A stretch of DNA of 64,000 bases from the NCBI RefSeq assembly GCF_900104845.1, contig NZ_FNSR01000002.1, positions 1,426,001 through 1,490,000 on the forward strand, given 5' to 3'. Both the position numbers and the translations under genes were made by a program. The notes under the pieces were generated by a model. It was not told the origin of the DNA, did no database searches, and was given only the letters and a program-made list of their open reading frames with translations. How positions within the stretch are numbered: position 1 is the first letter of the stretch; the number at the start of each line of letters is the position of its first letter. This DNA comes from Paraburkholderia caballeronis. Its GTDB lineage: Bacteria; Pseudomonadota; Gammaproteobacteria; Burkholderiales; Burkholderiaceae. Shown here piece by piece: positions 9,469-18,517 of this stretch.

Positions 9469-9858
9469 ATGAGGGAACGACGCAGCGCGCAGATCGAGTC
9501 GCTGAGCGCGGTGACGCTGACCGTCAGCGAGATCGGGCGCTCGGTGCGCTTCTACGAGACGCTGGGTTTCGAGCGCAAGCCGGGCGATTCCGTGCCGGGT
9601 TTCGCGTCGTTCGCGCTCGGCGGCGACCAACGCACGCCGCCCGCGTATCTGAACCTGCTCGAAGCGCCGCATGGGCCGTTCGGCGGCTGGGGCCGCGTGA
9701 TCGTGTACGTGTCGGACGTCGATGCGTTTTATGAACGGCTGCGGGCCGCCGGCATTGCTCCGGCGTTCGCGCCGTCCGACGCGCCGTGGGGCGAACGCTA
9801 CTTCCACGTGCTCGACCCCGACGGCCACGAACTGAGCTTCGCGAAGCCTCGCGGCTGA
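9469..9858 (+). CDS. VOC (glyoxalase/bleomycin-resistance) family protein
   Basis: 129 residues, a single VOC domain made of two beta-alpha-beta-beta-beta modules. The visible signs are the first-module strand SAVTLTVSEIGRSVRFYETLG and the closing FHVLDPDGHELSFAKPRG. The start at 9469 has an excellent ribosome site (AAGGAGG at 9457-9463). Members include glyoxalases, small-molecule resistance proteins and dioxygenase-like enzymes. No substrate can be assigned; the gene stands alone between the rbbA scar and ppk2. Confidence 0.85.
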   Translation: MRERRSAQIESLSAVTLTVSEIGRSVRFYETLGFERKPGDSVPGFASFALGGDQRTPPAYLNLLEAPHGPFGGWGRVIVYVSDVDAFYERLRAAGIAPAFAPSDAPWGERYFHVLDPDGHELSFAKPRG

Positions 9859-10002
9859 TCCGCGCGGCGGTTTTGAAATAAGGATGACACCGGCTGCGCC
9901 GATAGTGACGCGTGGCCGCGGCCGTGCGCATACGCGGGCGGGCGCGGACGGCACGGATGCCTACGCCGGCATCGACACCGATACAGGAACAGGAGAACTG
10001 CA

Positions 10003-10926
10003 ATGAACGAGTCCGACCGGGAAAACGCGACCGAACTGCATCGCCGTCGCCGCCTCGACGAAGAAATGCTCGACGCGTACGACGAGGAACTCGAAATGGA
10101 AGTCGACGACCGCCTCCAGGAAGGCGGTGGTTTCGAGCTGACCGACGACGAGCGCGTTGAACGCCGCATGTACTTCCGCGAGCTGATCCGGCTGCAGGGC
10201 GAACTGGTCAAGATGCAGGACTGGATCGCCAGCACCGGCCACCGGCTGGTCGTGATCTTCGAGGGGCGCGACGCGGCGGGCAAGGGCGGCGTCATCAAGC
10301 GGATCACGCAGCGGCTCAATCCGCGCATGTGCCGCGTCGCCGCGCTGCCCGCGCCGAGCAACCGCGAGCGCACGCAGTGGTACTTCCAGCGTTACGTCGC
10401 GCATCTGCCGGCCGGCGGCGAGATGGTGCTGTTCGACCGTAGCTGGTACAACCGCGCGGGCGTCGAGCGCGTGATGAACTTCTGCACCGACGACGAGTAC
10501 GAGGAGTTCTTCCGCTCGGTGCCCGAGTTCGAGAAGATGCTCGCGCGCAGCGGCGTGCAGATCGTCAAGTACTGGTTTTCGATCACCGACGAAGAACAGG
10601 AAATCCGCTTCCAGAGCCGCATCGAGGACCCGCTGAAGCAGTGGAAGCTGTCGCCGATGGACCTCGAAAGCCGCCGCCGCTGGGAGGCGTACACGCAGGC
10701 GAAGGAAGTGATGCTGCAGCGTTCGCACATTCCCGAGGCGCCGTGGTGGGTCGTGCAGGGCGTCGACAAGAAACGCGCGCGCCTGAACTGCATCAGCCAT
10801 CTGCTGTCGCAGGTGCCGTACCACGAGGTCGAGCATCCGACGATCACGCTGCCGGCGCGCGTCCATCATCCGGACTACATCCGCCATCCGGTGCCGGAGA
10901 ACATGATCATTCCCGAGAAGTATTGA
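10003..10926 (+). CDS. ppk2: Polyphosphate kinase 2 (PPK2)
   Basis: 307 residues. PPK2 transfers phosphate between polyphosphate and nucleotides, usually making NTP/NDP from NDP/NMP. The P-loop GRDAAGKGG is at residues 88-96, and the Walker B region MVLFDRSWYNRAGVE at 141-155 carries the catalytic Asp145. The lid segment with EEQEIRFQSRIEDPLKQWKLS follows. The size and one-domain form fit class I or II PPK2; the class cannot be fixed by eye. The N-terminus (1-60) is highly charged. The gene faces a PiT phosphate transporter across a shared terminator, which fits a role in phosphate storage. A weak AGGAGAA ribosome site precedes the ATG. Confidence 0.94.
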   Translation: MNESDRENATELHRRRRLDEEMLDAYDEELEMEVDDRLQEGGGFELTDDERVERRMYFRELIRLQGELVKMQDWIASTGHRLVVIFEGRDAAGKGGVIKRITQRLNPRMCRVAALPAPSNRERTQWYFQRYVAHLPAGGEMVLFDRSWYNRAGVERVMNFCTDDEYEEFFRSVPEFEKMLARSGVQIVKYWFSITDEEQEIRFQSRIEDPLKQWKLSPMDLESRRRWEAYTQAKEVMLQRSHIPEAPWWVVQGVDKKRARLNCISHLLSQVPYHEVEHPTITLPARVHHPDYIRHPVPENMIIPEKY

Positions 10927-10936
10927 CGCGATAAGC

Positions 10937-10976
10937 AAAACGCCGCGCGGCCCGTGACAGGGCCGCGCGGCGTTTT
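10937..10976. terminator. Bidirectional rho-independent terminator
   Basis: A perfect 17-bp inverted repeat (AAAACGCCGCGCGGCCC, loop GTGACA, then its complement ending GGCGTTTT). It lies 11 bases after ppk2 and before the end of the convergent phosphate transporter gene. T-runs follow on both strands, so it can end transcripts from both sides. Confidence 0.92.
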
Positions 10977-11018
10977 CATTTGACGCGGCGCGGGCTACGG
11001 AGCCGGCGCCGCCGTGCC

Positions 11019-12608
11019 TCAGAACAGATGGCGGAACAGCCAGTACAGCCCGGCGGCCAGCAGGATCGACGCGGGCAGCGTGAGCACCCATGCGAGCACG
11101 AGGCTGCGCACCGTGCTCCATTGCAGGCCGGAGCCGTTCGCGGCCATCGTGCCGGCGACGCCGGACGACAGCACGTGCGTGGTCGAAACCGGCAGCCCGT
11201 ACACGTCGGCCGCGCCGATCGTCGCCATCGCGACCAGTTCCGCGCAGCCGCCCTGGCCGTAGCTCAGATGCTGCTTGCCGATCTTCTCGCCGACCGTCAC
11301 GACGATGCGCTTCCAGCCGACCATCGTGCCGAGCCCCAGCGCGATCGCGACCGCCACTTTCACCCAGGTCGGAATGAACTTGGTCGCATGATCGATCTGC
11401 GTGCGGAAGTTCGAGATCGCCTTTTCGGCGTCCGGCGAAAAGGCCGGCTGGTTCGACTTCTGCATCAGCCGGATCGCCTCGGACGTGACGTACATGTCGT
11501 TGCGCACGTTGTCGACGCTCGCCTGCGGCACGTCCGCGATCGAGCCGTAACCCGCGACCGCGTTGCCGACCTGGGTCGTCAGCGCCTGCAGCGCCGGCAC
11601 CGTCTGCGGCGTCAGTTGCCGCGAGCTGACGAACCGCTCGACTTCGGCGCGCGGGTTCGCGGGGGCCGCGACGCCGTTCGTGTAGCCGCCGAGCGTCTGC
11701 GCCGCTTGCTGCGCGACCGCGACGAACGTCTGCGTTTCGGCGGGCGTCACCGCGCGGTTCAGCGCATAGGCGGTCGGCACCGTGCCGATCAGGATCAGCA
11801 TGATGAGGCCCATCCCCTTCTGGCCGTCGTTCGAGCCGTGCGCGAACGACACGCCGGTGCAGGTCAGGATCAGCAGCGCGCGGATCCAGAACGGCGGCGG
11901 CTCCTTGCCCTTCGGCTCCGCATACAGCGCCGGGATGCGCACCAGCGCCTTCAGCACGAGCAGCAGCAGGCCCGCTGCGATGAAGCCGACGACCGGCGAG
12001 AACAGCAGCGATTTGCCGACGCCGAGCGCCTGGCTCCAGTCGACGCCGCTCGTGCCGGACGCGCCGTGCAGCATCTGGTTCATCAGGCCGACGCCGATGA
12101 TCGAGCCGATCAGCGTATGCGAACTCGACGACGGCAGCCCGAAGTACCAGGTGCCGAGGTTCCAGATGATCGCGGCGATCAGCAGCGCGAACACCATCGC
12201 GAAACCGGCGCTGTTGCCGACCTGGAGGATCAGCTCGACCGGCAGCAACTGGAGGATGCCGAACGCGACCGCGCCGGTCGAGGTCAGCACGCCGAGGAAG
12301 TTCCACGCGCCGGACCAGACCACCGCGAGGTTCGGCGTCAGCGAATGGGTGTAGATGACGGTCGCGACCGCATTGGCCGTATCGTGAAAGCCGTTCACGA
12401 ACTCGAAGCCGAGCGCGATCAGCAGCGCGATGCCGAGCAGCAGCCACGGCATCGCCGAAGTCTCGCGCACCGGCGACAGGTCCGACGCGAGATGCGTGCC
12501 GACGTAGGCGATGCCCGCCGCGATGACGACGAGGAACGCAATGAGGCTCAGGTTGCGGCCGCGGGCCGGGGCGGCGCCCGGCTGCGACGAATAGGAAAGA
12601 TCCGGCAT
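11019..12608 (-). CDS. pitA: PiT-family inorganic phosphate transporter
   Basis: 529 residues. Two PiT signature repeats are visible: FEFVNGFHDTANAVATVIYTHSL near the N-terminus (about residues 68-90) and FAHGSNDGQKGMGLIMLI in the middle; GLPSSSSHTLIG and GLPVSTTHVLSS are the paired helical-hairpin motifs. About ten membrane helices surround a hydrophilic central insert of roughly 130 residues (TPAETQ... to ...TWVK), as in other proteobacterial PitA proteins. It imports phosphate, probably as a metal-phosphate complex driven by protons. Convergent with ppk2, sharing the terminator between them. Confidence 0.94.
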   Translation of the reverse strand: MPDLSYSSQPGAAPARGRNLSLIAFLVVIAAGIAYVGTHLASDLSPVRETSAMPWLLLGIALLIALGFEFVNGFHDTANAVATVIYTHSLTPNLAVVWSGAWNFLGVLTSTGAVAFGILQLLPVELILQVGNSAGFAMVFALLIAAIIWNLGTWYFGLPSSSSHTLIGSIIGVGLMNQMLHGASGTSGVDWSQALGVGKSLLFSPVVGFIAAGLLLLVLKALVRIPALYAEPKGKEPPPFWIRALLILTCTGVSFAHGSNDGQKGMGLIMLILIGTVPTAYALNRAVTPAETQTFVAVAQQAAQTLGGYTNGVAAPANPRAEVERFVSSRQLTPQTVPALQALTTQVGNAVAGYGSIADVPQASVDNVRNDMYVTSEAIRLMQKSNQPAFSPDAEKAISNFRTQIDHATKFIPTWVKVAVAIALGLGTMVGWKRIVVTVGEKIGKQHLSYGQGGCAELVAMATIGAADVYGLPVSTTHVLSSGVAGTMAANGSGLQWSTVRSLVLAWVLTLPASILLAAGLYWLFRHLF

Positions 12609-12931
12609 GGTCTGCTCGCTCCGTTCAGTTCAGGAAACCGCGGCTTTCGATCCTGACTGGCGGGCGTGTCGAATTGATGACACATTTGTTTCATATAAGG
12701 CCCCGAATGGCGCGACGCGGCTTGCGATCTGCGCATGCTCGCCGATAATTGAGAGCCGGTGCGGCGCGCGCGGCGGCACGGTCGGACGCGCCGCCCGCCC
12801 TGTCGTGGCGATGCGCGATGCATCGCCCGCGCCGAACAGGCCGCATCACGACACGTAGAAAGAACCGTCGCGAGCCGCCCGGCGCCTACGACGCACGGCC
12901 GGACGACCGCGCGAACCTCGGGAGCTGCGCA
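12609..12931. other. Divergent promoter region, pitA / diguanylate cyclase
   Basis: About 320 bases between the start of the phosphate transporter and the probable start of the diguanylate cyclase. It should hold both promoters. A stretch around 12663-12690 is locally AT-rich (TTGATGACACATTTGTTTCATATAA, in part). Only one half of a possible Pho box can be read, too weak to annotate. Confidence 0.45.
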
Positions 12932-14524
12932 GTGAACAAACGGGTGCTGCCGCCGCGCCACCGGGCGCGCAGATGGGTGACCGCGAAGGTGCTGGAGATC
13001 GCGCGGATGGTCGGCCGGCATCCGTTCCTCGCGGGGATCACCGGCACGCTCACCGCGACGGTGATGGCGGCGCTCACGTTCCAGACGCTTTATGCGGGGC
13101 GGGTCGAGGAACTGGATCACGCGGTGGAGAACTCGCGCAACGTCGTCACGACGATCAGCGGCGACCTCGCGCGCAACGTCGAGCTTTACGACCTGTCATT
13201 GCAGGCGGTCGTGACCGGCGCGCAGCAGCCGCAGACGTGGCGGCTGCCCGATGCGCTGCGGCAGCGCGTGCTGTTCGATCGCGCGACGGTCGCGTCGTTT
13301 CTCGGCGGCGCGTATGTGCTCGACGCGTCCGGACACGTGAAGGCCTCGCAGACCGGCACCCCGAATCCGGCGCTGTCGCTCTCGGCCCGCGACTACTTCG
13401 TCGCGCAGCAGCGCAATCCGGACGCGCAGTTGTACATCTCGAAGCCGTACCGGTCGATGCTGCGCAACGGCGTGCTGACCGTCGGGCTGTCGCGGCGGAT
13501 CAACGGCGCGGACGGACGCTTCGACGGCGTCGCGCTGCTCGCGGTGCGCATCGAATACTTCCAGCATCTGCTCGACCGGATCGACGTCGGGCGGCAGGGC
13601 CGCGTGTTCGTCTTTCTCGACGACGGCACGCTGCTCGCGAGCAAGCCGACGCTGTCGCGCGGGATCGGCGCGAACTACGTGGATTCGCCGGGTTTCGCGC
13701 TGATGAGCCGGCGCGCGTCCGGCACGTTCACGACCAGCACGAAGGCCGACGGAGTCGAGCGGATCTACACGTACACGCACGTCGCGAATGCGCCGCTGAT
13801 CGTCGGCATCGCGCCCGCGGTGGACGACCTGCTCGCGAACTGGCGGCGTCGCAGCCGGCTCGCGATCGGGCTGACCGTCGTGCTCGGCGGCGCGTACGTG
13901 GTGCTGTCGTGGCTGTTCGCGTTCGCGCTGCGCGACAAGGTGCTGGCCGAGGCGGAACTGATGCGGCTCGCGGTCACCGATCCGCTGACCGGTCTCGCGA
14001 ACCGGCGCGCGCTCGACCGGCGGCTCGCGTCGGAGTGGCAGCACGCGGTGCACGACGAAATGCCGCTGTCGGTGCTGTTCATCGACATCGACCACTTCAA
14101 GCGTTTCAACGACACGTACGGCCACGCGGCCGGCGACGAGGTGCTGACCGTCGTCGCGGAGCGCATCGCGTCGGCGCTGCGGCGCTCGGTCGACACCGTC
14201 GCGCGTTATGGCGGCGAGGAGTTCGCGGTGATCCTGCCCGGCACGCCGGCCGGCAGCGCGGCGCGGATCGCGGAGAAGGTCCGCAGGCGGGTGGAGGCGG
14301 CGAACGTCGCGCATAGCGACTCGCCGCAGGGCCGCGTGACGGTGAGCATCGGCTGCGCGACGAGCCTGCCGCCCGACGGCGGCAGCGGCGCGCGGCTGCT
14401 CGCGGCGGCGGACCGCCAGCTCTACGAAGCGAAAGCGGCGGGCCGCAACCAGGTGAGGACGCAGGTGGTCAGCGGCGACAGCGTCGAGCCGCCGCTCGCC
14501 GCGGGGCATGGCGCGGCCACCTGA
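12932..14524 (+). CDS. Cache-domain diguanylate cyclase (GGEEF)
   Basis: 530 residues from a GTG start preceded by GGGAG at 12920. A longer frame from 12749 exists, but its extra 61 residues are Arg/Pro-rich and look non-coding. Layout: one N-terminal membrane helix (about 30-50), a periplasmic dCache_1-like sensor of about 240 residues (SARDYFVAQQRNP...ISKPYRS), a second helix (about 310-330), then a GGDEF domain. The active-site GGEEF is at 427-431 and an intact RxxD inhibitory site (RSVD) lies five residues before it. Predicted to make cyclic-di-GMP in response to a periplasmic small molecule, with product inhibition. Ligand unknown. Confidence 0.92.
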   Translation: MNKRVLPPRHRARRWVTAKVLEIARMVGRHPFLAGITGTLTATVMAALTFQTLYAGRVEELDHAVENSRNVVTTISGDLARNVELYDLSLQAVVTGAQQPQTWRLPDALRQRVLFDRATVASFLGGAYVLDASGHVKASQTGTPNPALSLSARDYFVAQQRNPDAQLYISKPYRSMLRNGVLTVGLSRRINGADGRFDGVALLAVRIEYFQHLLDRIDVGRQGRVFVFLDDGTLLASKPTLSRGIGANYVDSPGFALMSRRASGTFTTSTKADGVERIYTYTHVANAPLIVGIAPAVDDLLANWRRRSRLAIGLTVVLGGAYVVLSWLFAFALRDKVLAEAELMRLAVTDPLTGLANRRALDRRLASEWQHAVHDEMPLSVLFIDIDHFKRFNDTYGHAAGDEVLTVVAERIASALRRSVDTVARYGGEEFAVILPGTPAGSAARIAEKVRRRVEAANVAHSDSPQGRVTVSIGCATSLPPDGGSGARLLAAADRQLYEAKAAGRNQVRTQVVSGDSVEPPLAAGHGAAT

Positions 14525-14599
14525 GCGGCCTGCCCGGGCGGCGGCTGCCTGCCGTGGACGGACCCGTGGACGGACCGGGCGGCGGCGATGGCGCGCGGG

Positions 14600-15004
14600 T
14601 CAGCGCGCCGACTTCGACAGACGATGCCCGAGGCCCAGATTCGAAACGATCTGCCACGTGTACACGCGCGAGTAGTGCACGCCGAACTGGCGGCCGATCA
14701 GTTCGCGCACGCGGCTGTTCGTCCACGCGTCGCTCGGAAAGCCGTGCTCGCGCGCGGAGCCGTGCAGCGCGCCCGAGATCCATTCGAGCGCCGCATGGTT
14801 CAGAACCGACGGCCGTCCGCCGACGCTCATCTGCTTGAGCGCGGCCAGGCCGCCGTCCTCGACTATCGTCTTGTAGCGCCGCACGGTCTGCGCCGAAAGA
14901 TGCAGCGAATCGGCTACTGCGTTGACCGTGGCGCCGTCAATGAGCATCTGGCCGGCGGCCATTCTTCTCGCGACGCTCGGCAAATTCTCGGTTTGGGTAA
15001 GCAT
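14600..15004 (-). CDS. Orphan winged helix-turn-helix protein (IS630-like N-terminal domain)
   Basis: 134 residues from the ATG at 15004; starts at 15043 or 15070 are possible, and no strong ribosome site decides. The N-terminal part (ARRMAAGQMLIDGATVNAVADSLHLSAQTVRRYKTIVEDGG) is a Hin-like helix-turn-helix. The second part (DAWTNSRVRELIGRQFGVHYSRVYTWQIVSNLGLGHR) is the winged-helix domain found at the front of IS630-type transposases. No DDE catalytic domain follows, so it is either a domesticated DNA-binding protein or a transposase fragment. It is an uninterrupted frame of reasonable composition. Function unknown. Confidence 0.68.
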   Translation of the reverse strand: MLTQTENLPSVARRMAAGQMLIDGATVNAVADSLHLSAQTVRRYKTIVEDGGLAALKQMSVGGRPSVLNHAALEWISGALHGSAREHGFPSDAWTNSRVRELIGRQFGVHYSRVYTWQIVSNLGLGHRLSKSAR

Positions 15005-15774
15005 GGGATCACTCGTCGACGAAAGGTTCCGATCATGCGGCATCGAGAATACGCCGCCCCTGTCAGCCACTGCCCTGCGTGCGGATCACCTCTGCTGCGA
15101 GGTTGCCGGTGTCCGCGTCCGGACTACTGAGGACGATTGAACGTCCGCTGTGAGCGCGTGCGGACGCATTGCGTCCGCACGAATATTAATAAATGGTTTT
15201 GTATGGAATGTGTACACGCGCACGAAAAAAAGTCTGCTTGACTTGTCGATTATCGTGGACTATCGGGGAAAATCAATGTCGGTGAATCGGTGAACAATGC
15301 GCGCTGCCATTCCGGGATTCTCCTCATGTCCGCCACAAGCCGCATGCGGCCTTGTTTTCATATGATGTTTGCTATCCTGACCGGCGCGCGGCGCGGCGTT
15401 ATTCACACGCTTTTCCGCATCGTTTAAATCGGCCCGGATGTAATCGCCATTTAACACGTTTTGCCGTTGCGCGATCCGGTTTCTGCATTGGGCGGATGAA
15501 CGGAATGCGCGCGATTCAGGGTGTACCACATCGTGCGATTTAATGCGGTTTAAATGACGTCCGTTATTTCCGTGCGCACGTTTGCTAGCGTGCGGCTCGC
15601 CGTCGCCTGCGCGGCCATTCGCGCGACGTCCTTCTCCGATTGCGTGGACAATGATCGGGCTTTTGCGCATTGCAGGCTTTTGCGGCGACGGTTCCGGCAC
15701 ATTCACATCGCTTCGCGCATCGGACGTCGCTGCTTCCCGTTGTCGTTGGAAAACGCCATAGAAGGAGCCACCCC
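15005..15774. other. AT-richer intergenic region with palindrome
   Basis: About 770 bases with lower GC than the surroundings. It contains an 11-bp-arm hairpin at 15157-15181, an AT-rich stretch right after it (GAATATTAATAAATGG), and many TTTAAAT/TTTAAC patches between 15420 and 15560. No reading frame has a recognisable domain or good ribosome site. It may hold long regulatory sequence for the divergent HTH and periplasmic protein genes, or an acquired remnant. Confidence 0.5.
15157..15181. repeat. Perfect inverted repeat, 11-bp arms, 3-nt loop
   Basis: CGTGCGGACGC, loop ATT, then GCGTCCGCACG. No T-run follows on either strand, so it is not a standard terminator. It lies about 150 bases upstream of the orphan HTH gene and next to an AT-rich tract, which would suit an operator or cruciform site. 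Confidence 0.6.
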
Positions 15775-16407
15775 ATGCGTGAGCGTCACCGTTCCATTTC
15801 GCTGCGGCTTTCGCTGCGGCTCGCAACGGCCGGTTGCGTCGCGGCTGCCGTATCCGCTGCGCCGTTCGCGCCGCTTCATGCGGCCACGCCCGCCGATGCC
15901 GATGCGCCGTCCGCCGTGCTCGGCATGAGCGTGACCGAGACCAACGCGCGCATCGTCAGCATCGACCCCGCCACGAACAGCGTCACGCTGACCGGCGAGC
16001 GCGGCACCCGGCGCGGCAACCGCGTGACCGTCCATGTGGATCCGGAGGTTGCCGACGTCAGCAAGCTCGCGCCGGGCGACCACGTGAACATCGTGTACCG
16101 CCATGCGTTGCTGCTGCGCGCGGAGCGCAGCGGCTCGGGCGTGCGCTCGCGCGTCGAGACGACGTCCACCACGCCCGCGACCGGCGGCGTGACGACGACG
16201 TCGCACAACATCGAAGTGGTCGCGACCATCCGCAACATCGATCGCGCGCGACGCGAGATCACGCTGCGCGGTCCGACCGAGACGGTGACGCTCGACGTGC
16301 CGCCGAACGTGTCGCTCGAAGACCTGCGGGTCGGCGACAACGTGCGGGCGAGTTACGTGACGCAGAGCGCGGTGAAGGTCACGCGCGATGGGCAGCCGGT
16401 TCACTGA
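15775..16407 (+). CDS. Secreted periplasmic protein of unknown function
   Basis: 210 residues. An N-terminal basic region and hydrophobic core ending at HAATPADA (about residue 37) give a signal peptide. The mature protein holds two similar beta-rich segments: NARIVSIDPATNSVTLTG...DVSKLAPGDHVNIVY and ATIRNIDRARREITLRG...SLEDLRVGDNVRASY. This is an internal duplication of an OB-like/DUF5666-like fold in which a strand pair is followed by 'xxLxxGDxVxxxY'. The start at 15775 has GAAGGAG at 15761-15767. A strong terminator follows about 110 bases downstream. No enzymatic residues are recognised. Confidence 0.82.
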   Translation: MRERHRSISLRLSLRLATAGCVAAAVSAAPFAPLHAATPADADAPSAVLGMSVTETNARIVSIDPATNSVTLTGERGTRRGNRVTVHVDPEVADVSKLAPGDHVNIVYRHALLLRAERSGSGVRSRVETTSTTPATGGVTTTSHNIEVVATIRNIDRARREITLRGPTETVTLDVPPNVSLEDLRVGDNVRASYVTQSAVKVTRDGQPVH

Positions 16408-16801
16408 ACACGGCGGCGCGCGCGGCGTCCGCTGCGATGTGCCGGAGTTTAACGCTACGGTCACGTTGGACGGGCATCATCGCTGGCTCATCATTGTTCT
16501 TCACGTCCCTGTGGCCGCCGACTTTGTCGGCGGCTTTTTTTTCGCGCTTTTCCCGCAGCTTTCAGGCCCGCATTTCTGCGACGTTTTGCCCGCCATCGTC
16601 CCGGCGTTTTCGCAGATGGGGCTCATGACCCGCATGCTATGCTCGGTCGCAGCCTGAGGGCCGCCGCCCTTCATCCATCGCACAACCGCGGCGAGCCACG
16701 CCACCATTCGCATTGCATACGCCACGCGTATTCGCGCGTCGTTTTCCCGCCGCCATGGCGGACCCGTTCCATCCCGTCACACCACGACAATGGAGGCAGA
16801 C
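16408..16801. other. Intergenic region with terminator and adh promoter
   Basis: About 390 bases between the periplasmic-protein gene and the alcohol dehydrogenase. The left part holds a strong terminator (16515-16543). The right part shows no recognisable gene and should carry the dehydrogenase promoter. Confidence 0.6.
16515..16543 (+). terminator. Rho-independent terminator
   Basis: Perfect 9-bp stem GCCGCCGAC, loop TTT, GTCGGCGGC, followed directly by eight Ts (16536-16543). Ends rightward transcripts from the periplasmic-protein gene. Confidence 0.93.
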
Positions 16802-17842
16802 ATGAAAGCGCTGGTATTCCGGGGTCCCGGTCAAAAGGCACTCGAAGACAAACCGGAACCGAAGATCGAAAAACCGTCCGATGCGATCGTGCGCGTCACG
16901 AAGACGACGATCTGCGGCACCGACCTGCACATCCTCAAGGGCGACGTTCCCGAAGTGAAACCCGGCACGACGCTCGGCCATGAAGGCGTCGGCATTGTCG
17001 AGGCGGTCGGCGACGGCGTGTCGAACTTCAAGGTCGGCGACCCGGTGCTGATCTCGTGCATCAGCTCGTGCGGCAAGTGCGAATACTGCCGCCGGCAGAT
17101 GTATTCGCATTGCACGACCGGCGGCTGGATTCTCGGCCATCTGATCGACGGCACGCAGGCGGAGAAGGTCAGGATTCCTCATGCGGACACGAGCCTCTAC
17201 CATCTGCCGAAGGACGCGGACGAAGAGGCGCTCGTGATGCTGAGCGACATCCTGCCGACCGGCTTCGAATGCGGCGTGCTGAACGGCAAGGTGAAGCCGG
17301 GGCAGACGGTCGCGATCGTCGGCGCGGGGCCGGTCGGCCTCGCCGCGTTGATGACCGCGCAGTTCTATGCGCCGGGGCGGATCATCGTCGTCGATCTCGA
17401 CGACAACCGGCTGGAGGTCGCGAAGACGTTCGGCGCGACCGACGTGGTGAACAGCAAGGGCGGCGACGCGGTCGAGCGCGTGATGGCGCTGACCGGCAAT
17501 CGCGGCGTGGACGTGTCGATCGAGGCGGTCGGCATTCCGGCCACGTTCGCGATCTGCGAGGCGATCGTCGGCGCGGGCGGCACGATCGCGAACGTCGGCG
17601 TGCACGGCACGAAGGTGGACTTGCACCTCGAAAAGCTGTGGTCGCACAACATCACGCTGACGACCGGGCTTGTCGACACCTACACGACGCCGATGCTGCT
17701 GTCGACCGTCGAGACGAAGCGTCTCGAACCGGGCAAGCTGGTCACGCACCGCTTCACGCTCGACAAGATCGCCGATGCTTATGCGACGTTCGGCGATGCG
17801 GCGCGTTCGCAGGCGCTGAAGGTCATCATCTCCGCGACGTAG
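16802..17842 (+). CDS. Zinc-dependent alcohol dehydrogenase
   Basis: 346 residues, medium-chain (MDR) family. The catalytic zinc ligand Cys38 lies in ICGTDLH, with the GHEGVG motif (His60, Glu61). Structural-zinc cysteines are 90, 93, 96 and 104. The Rossmann motif VGAGPVGLAA is near 170. The TTGGWILGH stretch resembles tetrameric bacterial enzymes that oxidise short alcohols and related substrates with NAD(P). The start at 16802 is chosen for the GGAGG at 16792; an in-frame ATG 12 bases earlier overlaps that site. It stands as a single gene; the substrate is not evident. Confidence 0.93.
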   Translation: MKALVFRGPGQKALEDKPEPKIEKPSDAIVRVTKTTICGTDLHILKGDVPEVKPGTTLGHEGVGIVEAVGDGVSNFKVGDPVLISCISSCGKCEYCRRQMYSHCTTGGWILGHLIDGTQAEKVRIPHADTSLYHLPKDADEEALVMLSDILPTGFECGVLNGKVKPGQTVAIVGAGPVGLAALMTAQFYAPGRIIVVDLDDNRLEVAKTFGATDVVNSKGGDAVERVMALTGNRGVDVSIEAVGIPATFAICEAIVGAGGTIANVGVHGTKVDLHLEKLWSHNITLTTGLVDTYTTPMLLSTVETKRLEPGKLVTHRFTLDKIADAYATFGDAARSQALKVIISAT

Positions 17843-17887
17843 CCTTGATGTCGCGCGCGGCCGGAGTCGTCGGGCTCCGGCCGCGTG

Positions 17888-18478
17888 TCAGTCATGGTCG
17901 GGAAAACCGCCGCGCCCCTGCGTGACGTCGCGCAGCGCATCGCGCGCCGCGTCGATCACGTTGGCGGGCAGACGGATCGTCAGGCGCACCGTCATCCCGT
18001 ACTCGCTGCCAGCCAGCGTATGGCCTTCCTGCTCGATCCAGTGGCGCACGCGCGCCTCTTCCGGATAACCGATCTCGATCACCAGTTCCTTCTGCGCGAT
18101 CCGCTCGACGCGCGGCGCGTCCTGCAACGCGGTCGCGATCGCGTCGGTGTACGCGCGCACGAGCCCGCCCGCGCCGAGCTTCACGCCGCCGTAATAGCGG
18201 ACCACGGCCGCGAGCACGCCGTCCAGATCGTGATGGCGCAGCACTTCGAGAATCGGCCGGCCCGCGGTGCCGGACGGCTCGCCGTCGTCGGACATGCCGG
18301 ACTGGCCGCCCGCGAGCAACGCCCAGCAGACGTGCGTCGCGGCCGGATGCTCGTCGCGCAGCCGGCGAAGCTCGGCCATCGCGGCGTCGCGATCCGCAAC
18401 CGGAATCGCCTGCGCGATGAAGCGGCTCTTGCGAATCTCCAGTTCGGCGGTGACGGTGGTGGAAAGGGTGTGAGTCAC
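17888..18478 (-). CDS. yigZ: YigZ/IMPACT family protein
   Basis: 196 residues from a GTG at 18478. An ATG 39 bases upstream adds a non-conserved MKLVFIIKINPFN and overlaps a TATAA-like promoter element, so the shorter form is preferred. The family core is clear: KSRFIAQA near the start, then SDDGEPSGTAGRPILEVL and VVRYYGGVKLGAGGLVRAYTDA (UPF0029 N-terminal domain), followed by a small C-terminal ferredoxin-like domain. Bacterial YigZ proteins are widespread; a role near translation or nucleotide binding has been suggested, but the biochemical function is not established. Confidence 0.9.
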   Translation of the reverse strand: MTHTLSTTVTAELEIRKSRFIAQAIPVADRDAAMAELRRLRDEHPAATHVCWALLAGGQSGMSDDGEPSGTAGRPILEVLRHHDLDGVLAAVVRYYGGVKLGAGGLVRAYTDAIATALQDAPRVERIAQKELVIEIGYPEEARVRHWIEQEGHTLAGSEYGMTVRLTIRLPANVIDAARDALRDVTQGRGGFPDHD

Positions 18479-18517
18479 GTTAAATGGGTTGATTTTTATA
18501 ATAAAAACGAGCTTCAC

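Noticed and set aside
12663..12690. Possible Pho box before the phosphate transporter gene
   Set aside because: Only one half-site (GTGTCAT) is close to consensus; the second repeat matches poorly, so it is not annotated.
14600..15004. Intact insertion sequence
   Set aside because: No DDE domain, no terminal inverted repeats and no target-site duplication could be seen.
15260..15826. 188-residue minus-strand frame in the AT-richer gap
   Set aside because: No ribosome site, no recognisable domain, and it overlaps the signal-peptide region of the well-supported gene on the other strand.
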